Shown: one piece after another, positions 1 to 9,376 of the stretch
Numbering within the stretch: position 1 is the stretch's first letter
How the letters are laid out: the number at the start of each line of letters is the position of its first letter
Source of the DNA: Pseudomonadota bacterium
GTDB taxonomy: Bacteria > Pseudomonadota > Gammaproteobacteria > Acidiferrobacterales > Acidiferrobacteraceae
Direction of reading: 5' to 3'
Assembly: GCA_021794275.1 (NCBI GenBank)
Contig: JAJYRD010000037.1
Location: 1 to 51,080 of the forward strand
Length of the DNA: 51,080 nt
Notes under the pieces: generated by a model
The model's input: only the letters and a program-made list of their open reading frames with translations
Databases searched by the model: none
Told to the model about the DNA's origin: nothing
Made by a program: the position numbers and the translations under genes

Positions 1-194
1 GATGTTGAAGACGTAGGGCGGTAATCTCTTTATACGGGGAAACTGATCCATGCTCCACCTAGGACGCCCGGACGGGCCGACTCCCCGTTCGCCTGGCAAG
101 ATGTTGTGAGATGAGCGGCGCGCCAACCACGGCCGTTTGAATCGCGAACATACGGGCGAACACGCGCCCTGTCAATGTCGACCGGAGGCTTTCT
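1..194. other. No recognisable gene; leader of the Mth938-like gene
   Basis: I see no supported coding region here. The reading frame on the minus strand that crosses this stretch is the antisense shadow of the genes to its right. The last 15 bases before position 195 contain GGAGG (182-186), a good ribosome binding site for the plus-strand gene at 195. A neighbouring gene could end just left of the window, but its identity cannot be judged. Confidence 0.4.
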
Positions 195-581
195 ATGAAG
201 ATTCACCTTGATGCGGGCAACGGGCAGCGCATGGTGCGTGGCTACGAGCCGGGGCGCCTGCATATCGACAACGAGGTCTATGAACACAGCCTCATCCTTA
301 TGCCCAAGCGCGTCATTGCCAACTGGCGTCCACGGCACTTCGGCGAGCTCGATGCCCCAAGCCTCGCCGAGCTCGCCGAGTGGCGCCCCGAGATCATAGT
401 CCTTGGCACGGGAAGCGCCCTGCGCTTTCCGCCTGCCGCCTGGCTCGCACCGTTTTTTTCCTCGCAGGTCGGCGTGGAGTGTATGGACACCGGCGCCGCC
501 TGTCGGACCTATAATCTGCTCATGAGCGAAGGGCGCTCCGTGGTCGCGGGCCTGCTCCTCGCAGACCCCCCTTCCGTCTAG
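195..581 (+). CDS. Mth938-like / Xcc1710-like domain protein (DUF498)
   Basis: A 128-residue protein resembling the Mth938-like (DUF498/DUF598) family: small single-domain alpha/beta proteins of unproven biochemical role, related to the mitochondrial complex I assembly factor NDUFAF3. Family hallmarks are the central segment with PEIIVLGTGS (about residues 64-73) and the C-terminal part running from TGAACRTYNLL into a region ending in VAGLLL. The length is normal. The start is supported by GGAGG about 8 bases upstream. It converges on rpoS, with only about 16 bases between the two stop codons. Identification rests on motif recognition; the function is not predicted beyond the family name. Confidence 0.75.
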   Translation: MKIHLDAGNGQRMVRGYEPGRLHIDNEVYEHSLILMPKRVIANWRPRHFGELDAPSLAELAEWRPEIIVLGTGSALRFPPAAWLAPFFSSQVGVECMDTGAACRTYNLLMSEGRSVVAGLLLADPPSV

Positions 582-597
582 CCGTCTGCGAGAGCGC

Positions 598-1578
598 CTA
601 AAAAAGCGCATCCATCGAGTAGCCGCTCTTCTCGAGCATGCCGCGCAGCCGGCGCAAGGCCTCGACCTGGATCTGGCGCACGCGCTCACGCGTGACCCCG
701 ATATCGGCACCCACTTGCTCGAGGGTGGAGACATCGCGCCCGTTCAGGCCGAATCGACGCTCCACCACCTCGCGCTGCTTCTCGTTCAGCTCGGAAAGCC
801 ATGCCGCGATCTGGCCATGCAGATCCTCTTCTTGGAGGGCCTTCTCCGGGTCTGCCGTCCTGTCGTCGGCGATCGCGTCCAGGAGGGAACGGTCCGGGTC
901 CATGTCAAGCGGCGCATCGACCGACGCAATGCGCTCGTTCAGACCCATCATGGCGCGCACATCGGCGATTGGCTTGTCGAGCATGAGCGCAACCTCTTCG
1001 GGTGTGGGCTCATGATCAAGCTTCTGCGCCAAGTGACGCGCGGCGCGCATATAGATATTGATTTCCTTCAAAATATGAACAGGCAGACGTATCGTTCTCG
1101 TCTGGTTCATGATCCCACGTTCGATGGTCTGCCGGATCCACCATGTGGCATACGTGGAAAAGCGGAAACCGCGTTCGGGGTCGAATTTCTCGACCGCGCG
1201 TATGAGCCCCAGATTGCCCTCCTCGATCAGGTCCAGGAGCGCCAAGCCGCGATTCATGTAACGTCGCGCAATCTTCACCACGAGCCGCAAATTGCATTCG
1301 ATCATGTGGTGGCGCGCCGCCGCATCGCCTTTCAGTGCCTTGCGCGCGTAATAGACTTCTTGTTCCGCTGTCAACAACGGCGAGAAGCCGATCTCGCGCA
1401 GATAGAGCTGAGTCGCATCGGCCTGCGGCCCTACACTATCGTCAGTCTCCCGCTCGCGCCCCCCTTCGACTGCAACCTCGGCTTCACCGCCTTCTGCGGC
1501 ATCATCCGTTTCCGTTCCCTCGAGAGCCTCAGGCTCAGTTACCTCCACTGCGTTGTCGTCCAGTTCCGATTCGGCCAT
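598..1578 (-). CDS. rpoS: RNA polymerase sigma factor RpoS
   Basis: Stationary-phase/general stress sigma factor of the sigma-70 family, 326 residues (E. coli RpoS is 330). After an acidic N-terminal extension comes region 1.2 ([11 protein letters not shown], about residues 53-63). Region 2 includes [12 protein letters not shown] and [19 protein letters not shown], followed by the core/-10 recognition stretch [15 protein letters not shown]. Region 3 follows, and region 4 has the -35 helix-turn-helix ([19 protein letters not shown]). It is the last gene of the leftward surE-pcm-nlpD-rpoS block, 24 bases after nlpD, which is the classical gammaproteobacterial order. In relatives the main rpoS promoter lies inside nlpD, so nlpD sequence here may also be regulatory (inference). 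Confidence 0.96.
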   Translation of the reverse strand: MAESELDDNAVEVTEPEALEGTETDDAAEGGEAEVAVEGGRERETDDSVGPQADATQLYLREIGFSPLLTAEQEVYYARKALKGDAAARHHMIECNLRLVVKIARRYMNRGLALLDLIEEGNLGLIRAVEKFDPERGFRFSTYATWWIRQTIERGIMNQTRTIRLPVHILKEINIYMRAARHLAQKLDHEPTPEEVALMLDKPIADVRAMMGLNERIASVDAPLDMDPDRSLLDAIADDRTADPEKALQEEDLHGQIAAWLSELNEKQREVVERRFGLNGRDVSTLEQVGADIGVTRERVRQIQVEALRRLRGMLEKSGYSMDALF

Positions 1579-1602
1579 GGGCGGTTCACCTCGGTTAGCT
1601 CG

Positions 1603-2397
1603 CTAGTGGTGTTTCTCAGGGAGATAGCGCAAGGGATCCACCGGGACTCCATGCAGGCGAATCTCGAACTCGAGTTCCACCCGATCGGTCCCGCTGTCCC
1701 CCATCGTGGCAATGACCTCGCCTTGCCGCACCATCGCCCCCTCCTCTACCTCTATCCGCGCATTGTGAGCATACGCGCTAAGGTACTCATTATTTTCTTT
1801 TATGATAATAAGCTTGCCATATCCGGGAAGTCCACTGCCTGTGTAAACGACGCGACCGGCGGCGGACGCGCGGATCGGTTCGCCGGCGCGCCCCAGAATA
1901 TCCACGCCGCGGTTACCAGGCCGTCCGCTCAGCGGACCCCGCCCGAAGGTCTCCTTTACGGTCCCGCGCGCCGGCCATATCCAGGTGGGATTAAACAAGA
2001 GCGCGTGGCGTACCGGCGCGCGCCCCGGAACAGCGGGTGCGGGCTCAACGGGCAGCGGCGTCGGCCTTAGTCGCGAGGCTGGCCCAAGAGGTCTTCCCTC
2101 GAATCGCCGGGGCGCAACCGATGGCTGCGCGGGTGGGGCGCCCCGCGGCGGCCGCACTCGCAGGCGCTCCCCGGCTTCGATCCGGTAGGGTGGCGGGATG
2201 TGGTTCCAGCGCGCAAGGGTCCGATAATCGTGACCGGTCTCGAAAGCGATGCTATAGAGCGTATCGCCCGGAAGGACACGATAATGCCCATCGCGCACGG
2301 TGAGCGCCCCACTTTCATCGTGAATGGGTGCTGGAATGCGCGCGGTGCACCCCGCCAGCGCAAAGAGCACCCAGCCGACCCGCAGCACGCGGTCCAC
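1603..2397 (-). CDS. nlpD: NlpD-type lipoprotein with LysM and degenerate LytM (M23) domain
   Basis: A 264-residue outer-membrane lipoprotein, in enterobacteria the activator of amidase AmiC during cell separation. A short signal peptide ends in the lipobox LAGC (Cys17). A LysM domain follows (about residues 38-83, YRVLPGDTLYSIAFETGHD), then a proline-rich linker, then a LytM/M23 domain (about 147-262). Active M23 enzymes have HxxxD and HxH zinc ligands. Here the first is replaced by RGVDI and the second reads LEFEI, so the domain is catalytically dead, as in E. coli NlpD. The start is GTG, directly after the pcm TAG. Its place between pcm and rpoS agrees with nlpD. Confidence 0.93.
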   Translation of the reverse strand: MDRVLRVGWVLFALAGCTARIPAPIHDESGALTVRDGHYRVLPGDTLYSIAFETGHDYRTLARWNHIPPPYRIEAGERLRVRPPRGAPPAQPSVAPRRFEGRPLGPASRLRPTPLPVEPAPAVPGRAPVRHALLFNPTWIWPARGTVKETFGRGPLSGRPGNRGVDILGRAGEPIRASAAGRVVYTGSGLPGYGKLIIIKENNEYLSAYAHNARIEVEEGAMVRQGEVIATMGDSGTDRVELEFEIRLHGVPVDPLRYLPEKHH

Positions 2398-3060
2398 CTA
2401 TACGATCCCGCCTGGCAGCAACGGGACGAAGTTGACCGGCTCCAGACGCTCAAAGGCTAGGGCCGTGCCACGCCGCCTGTACAACAGGAGCTCCTGCACC
2501 TCTGCGCCCACCGGAACCACGAGGCGCGCCCCCTCCTTCAATTGACTAAAAAGCGATGTGGGAACGGCCCGCGCTGCGGCAGTAACGATGATGGCATCGA
2601 ACGGGGCTTCTTCCAACCAACCCTCGCAGCCGTCGCCGTGGCGCACCGAGACATTGCCTAGGCGCAGTGCCTGGAAGCGCTGACGGGCGGCGCGGGCAAG
2701 GCCCCCGACCCGCTCCACCGTGTACACATATCCGGCGAGCTTCGCGAGCACCGCCGCTTGATAACCCGAGCCCGTGCCGATCTCCAACACCCGCTCGAGC
2801 GAACCCGACGTGCGTAACGCCGCCGTCATCCGCGCGACGATATAGGGTTGCGAGATTGTCTGTCCATGCCCGATCGGCAGCGCAGTGTCCTCGTAGGCGC
2901 GCGTCGCCAAGGCCTCGTCCACGAAAAGATGGCGCGGGATCGACGCGAGCGCCGCGAGCGTCTCCTCGTCCCGTATGCCCTGTTCCCGAAGGCGTCCAAT
3001 GAGCCTTTCGCGCGTCCGCGCCGAGGTCATGCCGGCGCCATGGCTCATCATCCCGCTCAC
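2398..3060 (-). CDS. pcm: Protein-L-isoaspartate O-methyltransferase
   Basis: S-adenosylmethionine-dependent repair enzyme (EC 2.1.1.77) that methylates isoaspartyl residues in aged proteins; cytoplasmic. Visible hallmarks are the N-terminal [36 protein letters not shown], written here only as its landmarks ([15 protein letters not shown]), and the SAM-binding motif [17 protein letters not shown]. The GTG at 3060 is preferred: it overlaps the surE stop as GTGA and has GGAGGG five bases upstream. An ATG 18 bases earlier would overlap surE further. The result is 220 residues, close to the 208 of E. coli. It is the third gene of the sppA-surE-pcm-nlpD-rpoS run. Confidence 0.95.
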   Translation of the reverse strand: MSGMMSHGAGMTSARTRERLIGRLREQGIRDEETLAALASIPRHLFVDEALATRAYEDTALPIGHGQTISQPYIVARMTAALRTSGSLERVLEIGTGSGYQAAVLAKLAGYVYTVERVGGLARAARQRFQALRLGNVSVRHGDGCEGWLEEAPFDAIIVTAAARAVPTSLFSQLKEGARLVVPVGAEVQELLLYRRRGTALAFERLEPVNFVPLLPGGIV

Positions 3061-3809
3061 AATATCCCTCCACACCACGCGTTCAGCATGGCAAGAGCGG
3101 CGTGCCGCGTCAGGTCGGCGTGCAGGGGCGTCACGGAGACGCGGCCGGAGGCGACGGCATGGAAATCCGTGCCGGGCCCCGCGTCATCAGCGGCCCCCGG
3201 CGGCCCCACCCAATAGATCGGTCGTCCGCGTGGATCGCGCGCCGGAATCACCGCTTCAGCCTTGTGACGGTGCCCAAGGCGCGTCGCCTCCAGGCCGCGT
3301 AGATCGGCATAGGCGACATCCGGTACGTTGACGTTCAATATTGTGTCGGCAGGCAGGGTCTCGGTCGTAAGGCTCTCGAGCAGGCGCTCGATGACTTGCG
3401 CCGCGGTCGCGAAATGGGTGGGGTTCGGCGACGCCAGCGATACCGCTATGGCCGGCAGCCCCAGAAAACGCCCTTCCATGGCGGCCGCTACGGTCCCCGA
3501 ATACAGAACGTCATCCCCCAGGTTGCCGCCGTGATTGATCCCGGAGATCACGATGTCGGGCTCCTGCTGGAGCAGGCCTGTGATGGCGAGGTGGACACAG
3601 TCGGTCGGCGTGCCGTCGACATAAATAAAACCGTTGCCGGCGCGCTGCGCGCGCAGCGGCCGCAGGAGGGTAAGCGAATTGCTCGCGCCGCTGCGATCGC
3701 GGTCGGGCGCCACAACCGTGATCTCGGCTGTTCGCCCAAGATGCCCGGCAAGGCATTCAAGGCCCGCCGCCATGTACCCGTCATCATTGCTAAGAAGTAT
3801 GCGTTTCAC
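3057..3809 (-). CDS. surE: 5'/3'-nucleotidase SurE
   Basis: Metal-dependent nucleoside monophosphatase of the SurE survival protein family, 250 residues (normal length). The N-terminal active-site motif is ILLSNDDGY with the metal-binding Asp pair. Further landmarks are [17 protein letters not shown], the segment around [12 protein letters not shown], and [22 protein letters not shown], all typical of SurE. It overlaps pcm by four bases and starts three bases after sppA ends, so it is translated from the same message. Pairing with pcm and rpoS is conserved across gammaproteobacteria and fits a stationary-phase maintenance role. Confidence 0.96.
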   Translation of the reverse strand: MKRILLSNDDGYMAAGLECLAGHLGRTAEITVVAPDRDRSGASNSLTLLRPLRAQRAGNGFIYVDGTPTDCVHLAITGLLQQEPDIVISGINHGGNLGDDVLYSGTVAAAMEGRFLGLPAIAVSLASPNPTHFATAAQVIERLLESLTTETLPADTILNVNVPDVAYADLRGLEATRLGHRHKAEAVIPARDPRGRPIYWVGPPGAADDAGPGTDFHAVASGRVSVTPLHADLTRHAALAMLNAWCGGIL

Positions 3810-3812
3810 GGT

Positions 3813-4817
3813 TCATTGCAGGCGCGGCAAGGGGGATAGCCATTGCTCGACGAAGGCCTGGCTCACGCGCGCACCGAGATGTTCGGCGAAGCGCGCGACG
3901 AGTCCCTCCTTCGGTGAAAAATCCACGATGTGGGGGGCCTTGAAGACATGCCGCGCCACCTGCCCTACCGTCCCGAATCCGTCTATGAGCCCGAGCTGGC
4001 GGGCGCGTTCGCCCGTCCATATGAGGCCGCTGAAAAGCCCCGGGTGCGGCCGCAGGCGGGCGCCCCGACCTCTTCTCACGGCTTCGATGAATTGCGCATG
4101 GATCTGCGCCAGCATTTTTTCGGCAAACGCCTTGTGGGCCTTCGTGAGCGGCGAGAACGGATCCAGAAAATCCTTGTTCGCGCCGGCCACCAATAGACGC
4201 CTCGTCACGCCGACCTTGCGCATGAGGCGTGTGTAGCCGAAACCATCCATAAGGACCCCGATCGAACCCACGAGACTCGCTGGATTGGCATAGATGCGAT
4301 CGGCCGCCGATGCCACGTAATAGCAACCCGACGCGCAGAGATCCTGGACCACTACATACAGGGGTATGCGCGGGTAACGCGCGCGCAAGCGCCAGATTTC
4401 GGCGTTGATGTCGCTCGCCTGCACGGGGCTTCCCCCGGGGCTGTCGACATCAAGGATGACGCCTGCCGGGTGCGCCGCAAAAGCATGCCGCAGGGCGTGA
4501 TCGACGGGCCCCGCGCTTGCCGGCCCCCCCGCCTGAATGGTCCCGTCCAAACGCACAAGTGCGGTGAAACGCCCGGCAAGTCCGCTTGTGCGCACATGCG
4601 ACGCCTCGTAGCTTAGAAAGAGAGCCAGGATCAAGGTGACGACCAGGAACCGAAAGACCAACGTCCAACGCCGCTGGCGCCGCTGCTCCGTCAAGGCCGC
4701 GAACGCGAGTTTCTCGAGCGTCGAGCGCGCCCAATCTTCGCCAAGCCCCATGCGGGCCACCTGCGCCGCAGCCTCGTCGTGCTTGGCGTCATTCTTCTTG
4801 TCGTTATCGTCGCTCAC
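3813..4817 (-). CDS. sppA: S49 family signal peptide peptidase (SppA type)
   Basis: A membrane-anchored serine protease thought to degrade cleaved signal peptides; 334 residues, the short single-domain SppA class. One N-terminal transmembrane segment is visible (about residues 50-67, LVFRFLVVTLILALFL), so the protease domain would face the periplasm. The S49 core includes VILDVDSPGGSPVQASDI and the nucleophile region CASGCYYVASAADRIYA followed by GSIGVLMDGFGY. A Ser/Lys dyad is expected from the family. It starts with GTG overlapping the Rieske gene stop (GTGA). The gene sits upstream of surE in the operon; a link to rpoS is only positional. Confidence 0.9.
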   Translation of the reverse strand: MSDDNDKKNDAKHDEAAAQVARMGLGEDWARSTLEKLAFAALTEQRRQRRWTLVFRFLVVTLILALFLSYEASHVRTSGLAGRFTALVRLDGTIQAGGPASAGPVDHALRHAFAAHPAGVILDVDSPGGSPVQASDINAEIWRLRARYPRIPLYVVVQDLCASGCYYVASAADRIYANPASLVGSIGVLMDGFGYTRLMRKVGVTRRLLVAGANKDFLDPFSPLTKAHKAFAEKMLAQIHAQFIEAVRRGRGARLRPHPGLFSGLIWTGERARQLGLIDGFGTVGQVARHVFKAPHIVDFSPKEGLVARFAEHLGARVSQAFVEQWLSPLPRLQ

Positions 4818-5182
4818 GGCCGCCCTTCCTCCACCATCACCACGCCCCCCTGTTCCCGGCAGACCAAGGCCTCAAGCGAACGGCCAAGACAGGGTCCGCC
4901 AAGGCAACTTCCGTCGGCAGGATCATAACGCGCCCCGTGCACGGAACAAACCAAGGCCTTCCCTTTATCGTCAAAGAAACGGCCTTCCTGCCAATCCAAT
5001 TCCAGTCCGCGATGCGGACAACGGTTCCTATAGGCACGGACCACGCCCTTGAAACGTATGACAAAGGCCTCCTCGCCCGGCCCAAGCAAAAATTTCCGGC
5101 CAACTCCGCCATCAATCAGGAGACTGCCAGCACAAACCACTAGGGTAGCCACGCGCACAATTCCGGAAAGGTCCGCACGCAC
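4814..5182 (-). CDS. Rieske [2Fe-2S] ferredoxin-like protein
   Basis: A small (122-residue) stand-alone Rieske protein, probably a soluble electron carrier. Both cluster-binding boxes are complete: CPHRG (about residues 54-58) and CSVHGARYDP (about 79-88), giving two Cys and two His ligands. There is no oxygenase catalytic domain and no convincing signal peptide. The ATG at 5182 overlaps the preceding phosphatase gene by 43 bases. A GTG at 5152 (residue 11) would shorten the overlap and start just before the conserved core, so the N-terminus is uncertain. Such ferredoxins can serve oxygenases or redox enzymes; the partner here is unknown, and an operon with sppA gives no obvious clue. Confidence 0.85.
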   Translation of the reverse strand: MRADLSGIVRVATLVVCAGSLLIDGGVGRKFLLGPGEEAFVIRFKGVVRAYRNRCPHRGLELDWQEGRFFDDKGKALVCSVHGARYDPADGSCLGGPCLGRSLEALVCREQGGVVMVEEGRP

Positions 5183-5790
5183 AGACGCGGCCGGTGGATC
5201 AGCAATTCAGCGAGGTCGTGCACGCCATAGGCGACCGCAACGCTATCCATTCCGGCGTTCGCTGCCATCTCGATGTCGTAGCTCGTGTCCCCGACCATGA
5301 GCGCCTCCCCCGCACCCACTCCGGCCTCCTCGAGAATCTCGTGAAGCATGCGTGGATGCGGTTTCGAGCGCGTCTCATCGGCGCAGCGAGTCGCGCAGAA
5401 GATCGCGTCTGTGCCGCTCGCGTGCAACGCCGCGTTCAGGCCGATGCGCGATTTACCGGTGGCGACCGCCAGGCGGTAGCCGCGATGGCGCAAATCCCGA
5501 AGCCCCTCCGCGACTCCGGGGAAAAGCGGTGTCGGCGTCTCGTTCAGGTGCAGAAAATGCTCGCGATAACGGGTAGCCACTGCCTGCCGGCCGCCCTCGT
5601 TCGTGTCTGGCAGGATCCGCGCGAGGGCCTCGACCACTCCAAGACCTATGGTTTTGCGGATGGCATCGTCGGTGAGCGTGTCGAGCCCGCAGTCGCGGGC
5701 CGCCGCCTGAAAACAGCGGACTATGCGCTCCGCGGAATCCATGAGCGTGCCGTCCCAGTCAAAAATGAGGAGCTTGTATCCCTTAACCAT
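5140..5790 (-). CDS. HAD-superfamily hydrolase, phosphoglycolate phosphatase-like
   Basis: A 216-residue HAD subfamily IA phosphatase. Motif I is FDWDGTLMDS near the N-terminus, with the nucleophilic Asp. Motif II (VATGKS) and motif IV (MVGDTSYDIEMAANAG) are in place, and a four-helix cap lies between motifs I and II. The closest family is Gph-type phosphoglycolate phosphatase or the YjjG/PgmB relatives; the substrate cannot be assigned from sequence alone. The ATG at 5790 is chosen because upstream in-frame residues are a shadow of rluC. It overlaps the rluC stop by 8 bases, which fits a common association of HAD phosphatases with rluC. Confidence 0.9.
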   Translation of the reverse strand: MVKGYKLLIFDWDGTLMDSAERIVRCFQAAARDCGLDTLTDDAIRKTIGLGVVEALARILPDTNEGGRQAVATRYREHFLHLNETPTPLFPGVAEGLRDLRHRGYRLAVATGKSRIGLNAALHASGTDAIFCATRCADETRSKPHPRMLHEILEEAGVGAGEALMVGDTSYDIEMAANAGMDSVAVAYGVHDLAELLIHRPRLCVRTFPELCAWLP

Positions 5791-6718
5791 CGAGCGCCTC
5801 CAAAACCCTCGCCAGGTCCTTCGGTAACGGTGACTCGACCTCCACGGTGGCGCCCGTGAGGGGATGCGGGAACGAAAGGCGCGCGGCGTGCAGGAAGAGC
5901 CGCGAGAGCCCGCGCTCACCCCAGGCGGCATTCACCTTGGGATCGCCATAGCGCTCATCACCGGCCACCGGACAACCGAGGTGGGCCGCGTGCACACGCA
6001 CCTGATGGGTGCGCCCCGTGCCGAGGCGCACGTCCACCAGGGTGGCGTCCCGAAACCGTTTTCGCGGTGTAAAGCGCGTCTGCGCTGGCTTTCCGGCCGC
6101 ATTGACCACCACACGGCGATCGCCTGTTTCAAGACGTAGGAGCGGCATGTCCACGGTGCGCGCCCCACCCGTCAATGCCCCATGCAAAAGAGCGACATAA
6201 TGCTTACCGAAGCGCCCGCCCCGCAAGGCCTCCTGCAGGGCACGCAGCGCCGAACGCCTCTTGGCGATCAAGAGGCACCCGGATGTCGAGCGATCGAGCC
6301 TGTGCACGAGTTCGAGACTGCGCGCGGTCGGCCGCAGCGCGCGCAGCGCCTCGATCACCCCGAAAGAAAGCCCGGACCCTCCGTGAACCGCCATACCCGC
6401 GGGTTTGTCCAAAACCAGGAGATGTTCATCCTCGAATAGTACGAGACCGTTAAGCCAGGCAAGATCAGGGGCTTGGGGCCGTGGCGCGGCAGTCTCGATC
6501 GGGGGGATGCGCACGATGTCACCGACTTGGAGGCGATAGTCGGCCTTGCGCCGACCCTTATTGATGCGGATCTCGCCTTTGCGCACAATCCGATAGATGT
6601 GTGCCCTCGGAACGCCCTTTAGGACCGCCAAGAGAAAATTGTCGAGGCGTTGTCCGGATCGCTCGTCATCTATGGTGACCAAGCGAACCGTCGACGCCGC
6701 CTTGTCGTGCGAAGACAT
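5783..6718 (-). CDS. rluC: 23S rRNA pseudouridine(955/2504/2580) synthase RluC
   Basis: Converts uridines of 23S rRNA helices to pseudouridine; cytoplasmic. The 311-residue protein has an N-terminal S4 RNA-binding domain (about residues 20-75: GQRLDNFLLAVLKGVPRAHI). The RluA-family catalytic domain follows, with active-site HRLDRSTSGCLLIAKR and the conserved motif RTHQVRVHAAHLGCPVAGDERYG. The ATG at 6718 (MSSHDK) is taken because the longer frame adds 31 unrelated residues. The gene is divergent from rne, as in E. coli, which supports rluC rather than rluD. It is the first gene of the leftward operon. Confidence 0.94.
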   Translation of the reverse strand: MSSHDKAASTVRLVTIDDERSGQRLDNFLLAVLKGVPRAHIYRIVRKGEIRINKGRRKADYRLQVGDIVRIPPIETAAPRPQAPDLAWLNGLVLFEDEHLLVLDKPAGMAVHGGSGLSFGVIEALRALRPTARSLELVHRLDRSTSGCLLIAKRRSALRALQEALRGGRFGKHYVALLHGALTGGARTVDMPLLRLETGDRRVVVNAAGKPAQTRFTPRKRFRDATLVDVRLGTGRTHQVRVHAAHLGCPVAGDERYGDPKVNAAWGERGLSRLFLHAARLSFPHPLTGATVEVESPLPKDLARVLEALDG

Positions 6719-6734
6719 CAGGGGAAGCCAGAGA

Positions 6735-6763
6735 TTGCCGGGGCGCAACCCGGCTGCTATAGT
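6735..6763 (+). promoter_or_regulatory. Candidate sigma-70 promoter for rne
   Basis: TTGCCG (6735-6740) and TATAGT (6758-6763) are separated by 17 bases. A transcript would begin near 6770, giving rne a leader of about 280 nt. The match is good but is judged by eye. Confidence 0.45.
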
Positions 6764-6769
6764 GCGCCA

Positions 6770-7053
6770 TCGTATGCACTTGATAGTAGCAAGCTTTCGA
6801 GACGCATACAAAACGATTTTCGAAGGCTGACCGTTTTGGTCGCCTTGTCATAAGGGTTTCGCACCCCTCACCCAACTGGAGAGGTGCTCGGATGTGCGCC
6901 CCTTGCCGAGGAGGCGGAAAGTCCACAGCGACGGGTTTCAAAGCGGATTCATGCCCGAGTTCGGGCCCTCTCTGCGCTGCCCGGACCGCGTGGACTGCCG
7001 ACCCTCCTTAAGGACGGGCGGTCGCGCGCCGCAAAGCGGCGGAGTCAGAATTC
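6770..7053 (+). promoter_or_regulatory. Long structured rne leader (possible autoregulatory 5' UTR)
   Basis: The rluC-rne gap is 335 bases without a gene. Its 3' half is rich in hairpins: GACCGC (6985-6990) can pair with GCGGTC (7019-7024) around the palindrome TCCTTAAGGA (7006-7015). GCCGC/GCGGC with an AAA loop (7029-7041) then abuts the ribosome binding site GGAG (7042-7045). In E. coli, RNase E limits its own synthesis by cleaving a leader of about 360 nt with stem-loops. The same logic here is an inference from position and structure; no Rfam match was run. Confidence 0.5.
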
Positions 7054-9312
7054 ATGAAGAGAATGCTTTTTAATGCCACCCACTCGGAAGAATTGCGAGT
7101 GGCAATCGTCGACGGCCAGAAGTTGATCGATCTGGACATAGAATCGGCGAATTATCAACAAAAGAAGGGCAACATTTATAAGGCGCGCGTCACGCGTGTC
7201 GAACCGAGCCTCGAAGCCGCATTTGTCGATTACGGCGCCGAGCGGCAAGGTTTTCTCCCCCTGAAGGAAATCTCGCGGACCTATTTCAGCGGCCCGGATA
7301 GCAAAAATGCGCAAGGGCCAGTACGCATAAAGGACGTGATCCGGGAAGGTCAGGAGATCGTCGTCCAGATCGAGAAGGAGGAACGCGGCAACAAGGGCGC
7401 GGCCCTGACGTCCTTCATCAGTCTGGCCGGGCGTTATCTCGTGCTCATGCCGAACAACCCAAAAGGCGGCGGGATATCCCGCCGCATCGAGGGCGAAGAG
7501 CGCGCGGAACTGCGCGACACCATGGCCCAACTCAAGCTACCCGATGACTACTCGGTCATCATCCGCACTGCGGGCATCGGCAAAAGCGTCGAAGAGCTAC
7601 AGTGGGATCTCGACTACCTGATCCAGCTCTGGGACGCCATCAACCGCGCGGGCCAGGACCAGCCCGCCTCCTTCCTGATCTACCAGGAGAGCAGTCTCGT
7701 CATCCGCGCAATCCGCGACTACCTGCGTGGCGACATCGGCGAGATCCTGATCGACAACCAGGACATCTACGAGCGCGCCCTGAAGTTCATGCAGCAGGTC
7801 ATGCCGCATAACGTAGGCAAACTCAAGCTCTACGAAGATGAGATACCCCTCTTCTCGCGCTACCAGATCGAGCACCAGATCGAATCCGCGTTCTCGCGCG
7901 AGGTGCACCTCGAATCCGGCGGCGCCGTGGTATTTGACCATACCGAGGCCCTCGTCACCATCGATGTGAACTCGGCACGCGCCACCCGCGGTAGCGACAT
8001 CGAGGAGACCGCCCTCAACACGAATCTCGAGGCGGCCGACGAGATCGCTCGACAGCTGCGGATCCGCGATCTTGGCGGCTTGATCGTCATTGACTTCATC
8101 GACATGACCCCGACCCGCAATCAGCGCGCCGTGGAGACACGTCTTGCCGAGGCCCTGAAAGCCGACCGCGCGCGCGTCCAGGTCGGGCGCATCTCCCGCT
8201 TCGGTCTGCTTGAGATGTCCCGTCAGCGTCTGCGGCCTTCACTCGGCGAATCCAGCAGTCTTACCTGCCCTCGGTGCGAAGGGACAGGTCATATCCGTAG
8301 CGTCCCCTCCTCCGCCTTGCAGATACTGCGCTTCATCCAGGAAGAGGCCATGAAGGAGAACACCGCGGCCCTACAGGTCCACTTACCGCTTGCGACCGCC
8401 ACCTACCTCTTGAATGAGAAGCGCTACGAGATCAGCGGCATAGAGTCGCGCCTTGGCACGCCCATCACCATCGTGCCGAGCATCGATCTCGAAACCCCCC
8501 ATTATCGCATCAAGCGCCTAAAGGCCGAGGAAATCGAAGCCGAACGCATCGCGCCGAGCTACCTGATCCCACTCGAAGTTGAGCCGACCGAACCTTCGCG
8601 GCCAGGCCCAAGCCCGGTCGTAGAGCGCCCCGCGGTCGGTCAGCTCGCCCCGATCACCCCGCCGCGCCCGGAACCTATGAGCCCTTCCGCGGCGGTGCCG
8701 TCCAATGGCTTGATACGTTCCTTCCTGCACCGCCTTTTGGGTAGTTCGCCCGCCGCCAAAGCGGCCGCCGCCCCGGCCGCGACCCCAGAGGTCGCACCTG
8801 CCGCGCCCTTGGCGCGCCCACCCCGGCCGCCGCGGCGCAGCGCCGCAGCGCGGCCGCGACCGCCCGCCAAGGCTCCTGCCGAGCCTCGTGAACGGTCACG
8901 GGAGACCCCGCCTGAGCGCGCCGCGGAGAAAGGCGAGCGCACTGAACGACCAGGGGATCGTGGCGAACGCAGCCCGGAGAAGGGGGAGCGGCCAAGTCGC
9001 GCACGCGGGCACCGGTCACGACGGGGCGGCCGCGGACGCCATGGCAACGAACGCCCCGAAGGGGCAAGCGAAAACCAAGCACAGCCGTCCGGGGAGCACG
9101 AATCGGTCACAAGCCATGAAGCCCGAGGGCCCGTAGACAACATCCCGACGCCCGCCCGCGAGACACCGCGAGACACAGCGCCCCCCACAGCCGTGGACAC
9201 TCCCCGTCCGGTCGAGACTCCCCGTCCGGCTGAGGCTGCGCGCGCCTCGGAGCCCGAGCGATCCACCGTGCGCGAGACGCAGGGCCACGAGGATACTCGG
9301 GGCGGCGAGTAA
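7054..9312 (+). CDS. rne: Ribonuclease E
   Basis: Essential endoribonuclease that initiates mRNA decay and matures rRNA/tRNA; 752 residues, shorter than E. coli (1061). An S1 RNA-binding domain lies at about residues 38-120 ([21 protein letters not shown]). The catalytic region contains [11 protein letters not shown] (Asp near residue 303) and IVIDFIDM (Asp near 346), the two magnesium ligands. The Zn-link is CPRCEGTG (Cys near 405/408). From about residue 510 the protein becomes a Pro/Ala/Arg-rich low-complexity tail, expected to be disordered and to scaffold a degradosome. Canonical enolase or PNPase binding motifs cannot be confirmed by eye. RNase G is excluded by the long C-terminal tail. 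Confidence 0.95.
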   Translation: MKRMLFNATHSEELRVAIVDGQKLIDLDIESANYQQKKGNIYKARVTRVEPSLEAAFVDYGAERQGFLPLKEISRTYFSGPDSKNAQGPVRIKDVIREGQEIVVQIEKEERGNKGAALTSFISLAGRYLVLMPNNPKGGGISRRIEGEERAELRDTMAQLKLPDDYSVIIRTAGIGKSVEELQWDLDYLIQLWDAINRAGQDQPASFLIYQESSLVIRAIRDYLRGDIGEILIDNQDIYERALKFMQQVMPHNVGKLKLYEDEIPLFSRYQIEHQIESAFSREVHLESGGAVVFDHTEALVTIDVNSARATRGSDIEETALNTNLEAADEIARQLRIRDLGGLIVIDFIDMTPTRNQRAVETRLAEALKADRARVQVGRISRFGLLEMSRQRLRPSLGESSSLTCPRCEGTGHIRSVPSSALQILRFIQEEAMKENTAALQVHLPLATATYLLNEKRYEISGIESRLGTPITIVPSIDLETPHYRIKRLKAEEIEAERIAPSYLIPLEVEPTEPSRPGPSPVVERPAVGQLAPITPPRPEPMSPSAAVPSNGLIRSFLHRLLGSSPAAKAAAAPAATPEVAPAAPLARPPRPPRRSAAARPRPPAKAPAEPRERSRETPPERAAEKGERTERPGDRGERSPEKGERPSRARGHRSRRGGRGRHGNERPEGASENQAQPSGEHESVTSHEARGPVDNIPTPARETPRDTAPPTAVDTPRPVETPRPAEAARASEPERSTVRETQGHEDTRGGE

Positions 9313-9376
9313 GGGTAGTCTACGGCTGCGCTCCGAACTCGTGTGGGCCGCTATGGGTCGGGGCCGCTACGCCACA

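Noticed and set aside
715..2070. A 451-residue plus-strand open frame opposite rpoS and nlpD
   Set aside because: It is antisense to two clearly real genes, has no family pattern, and follows from GC-rich third-codon positions of the opposite strand.
6840..6960. Sequence GAGGAGGCGGAAAGTCC in the rne leader, reminiscent of the RNase P RNA core
   Set aside because: The rest of the RNase P RNA consensus (P4 partner and universally conserved 3' part) is not visible; the location directly ahead of rne fits a leader better.
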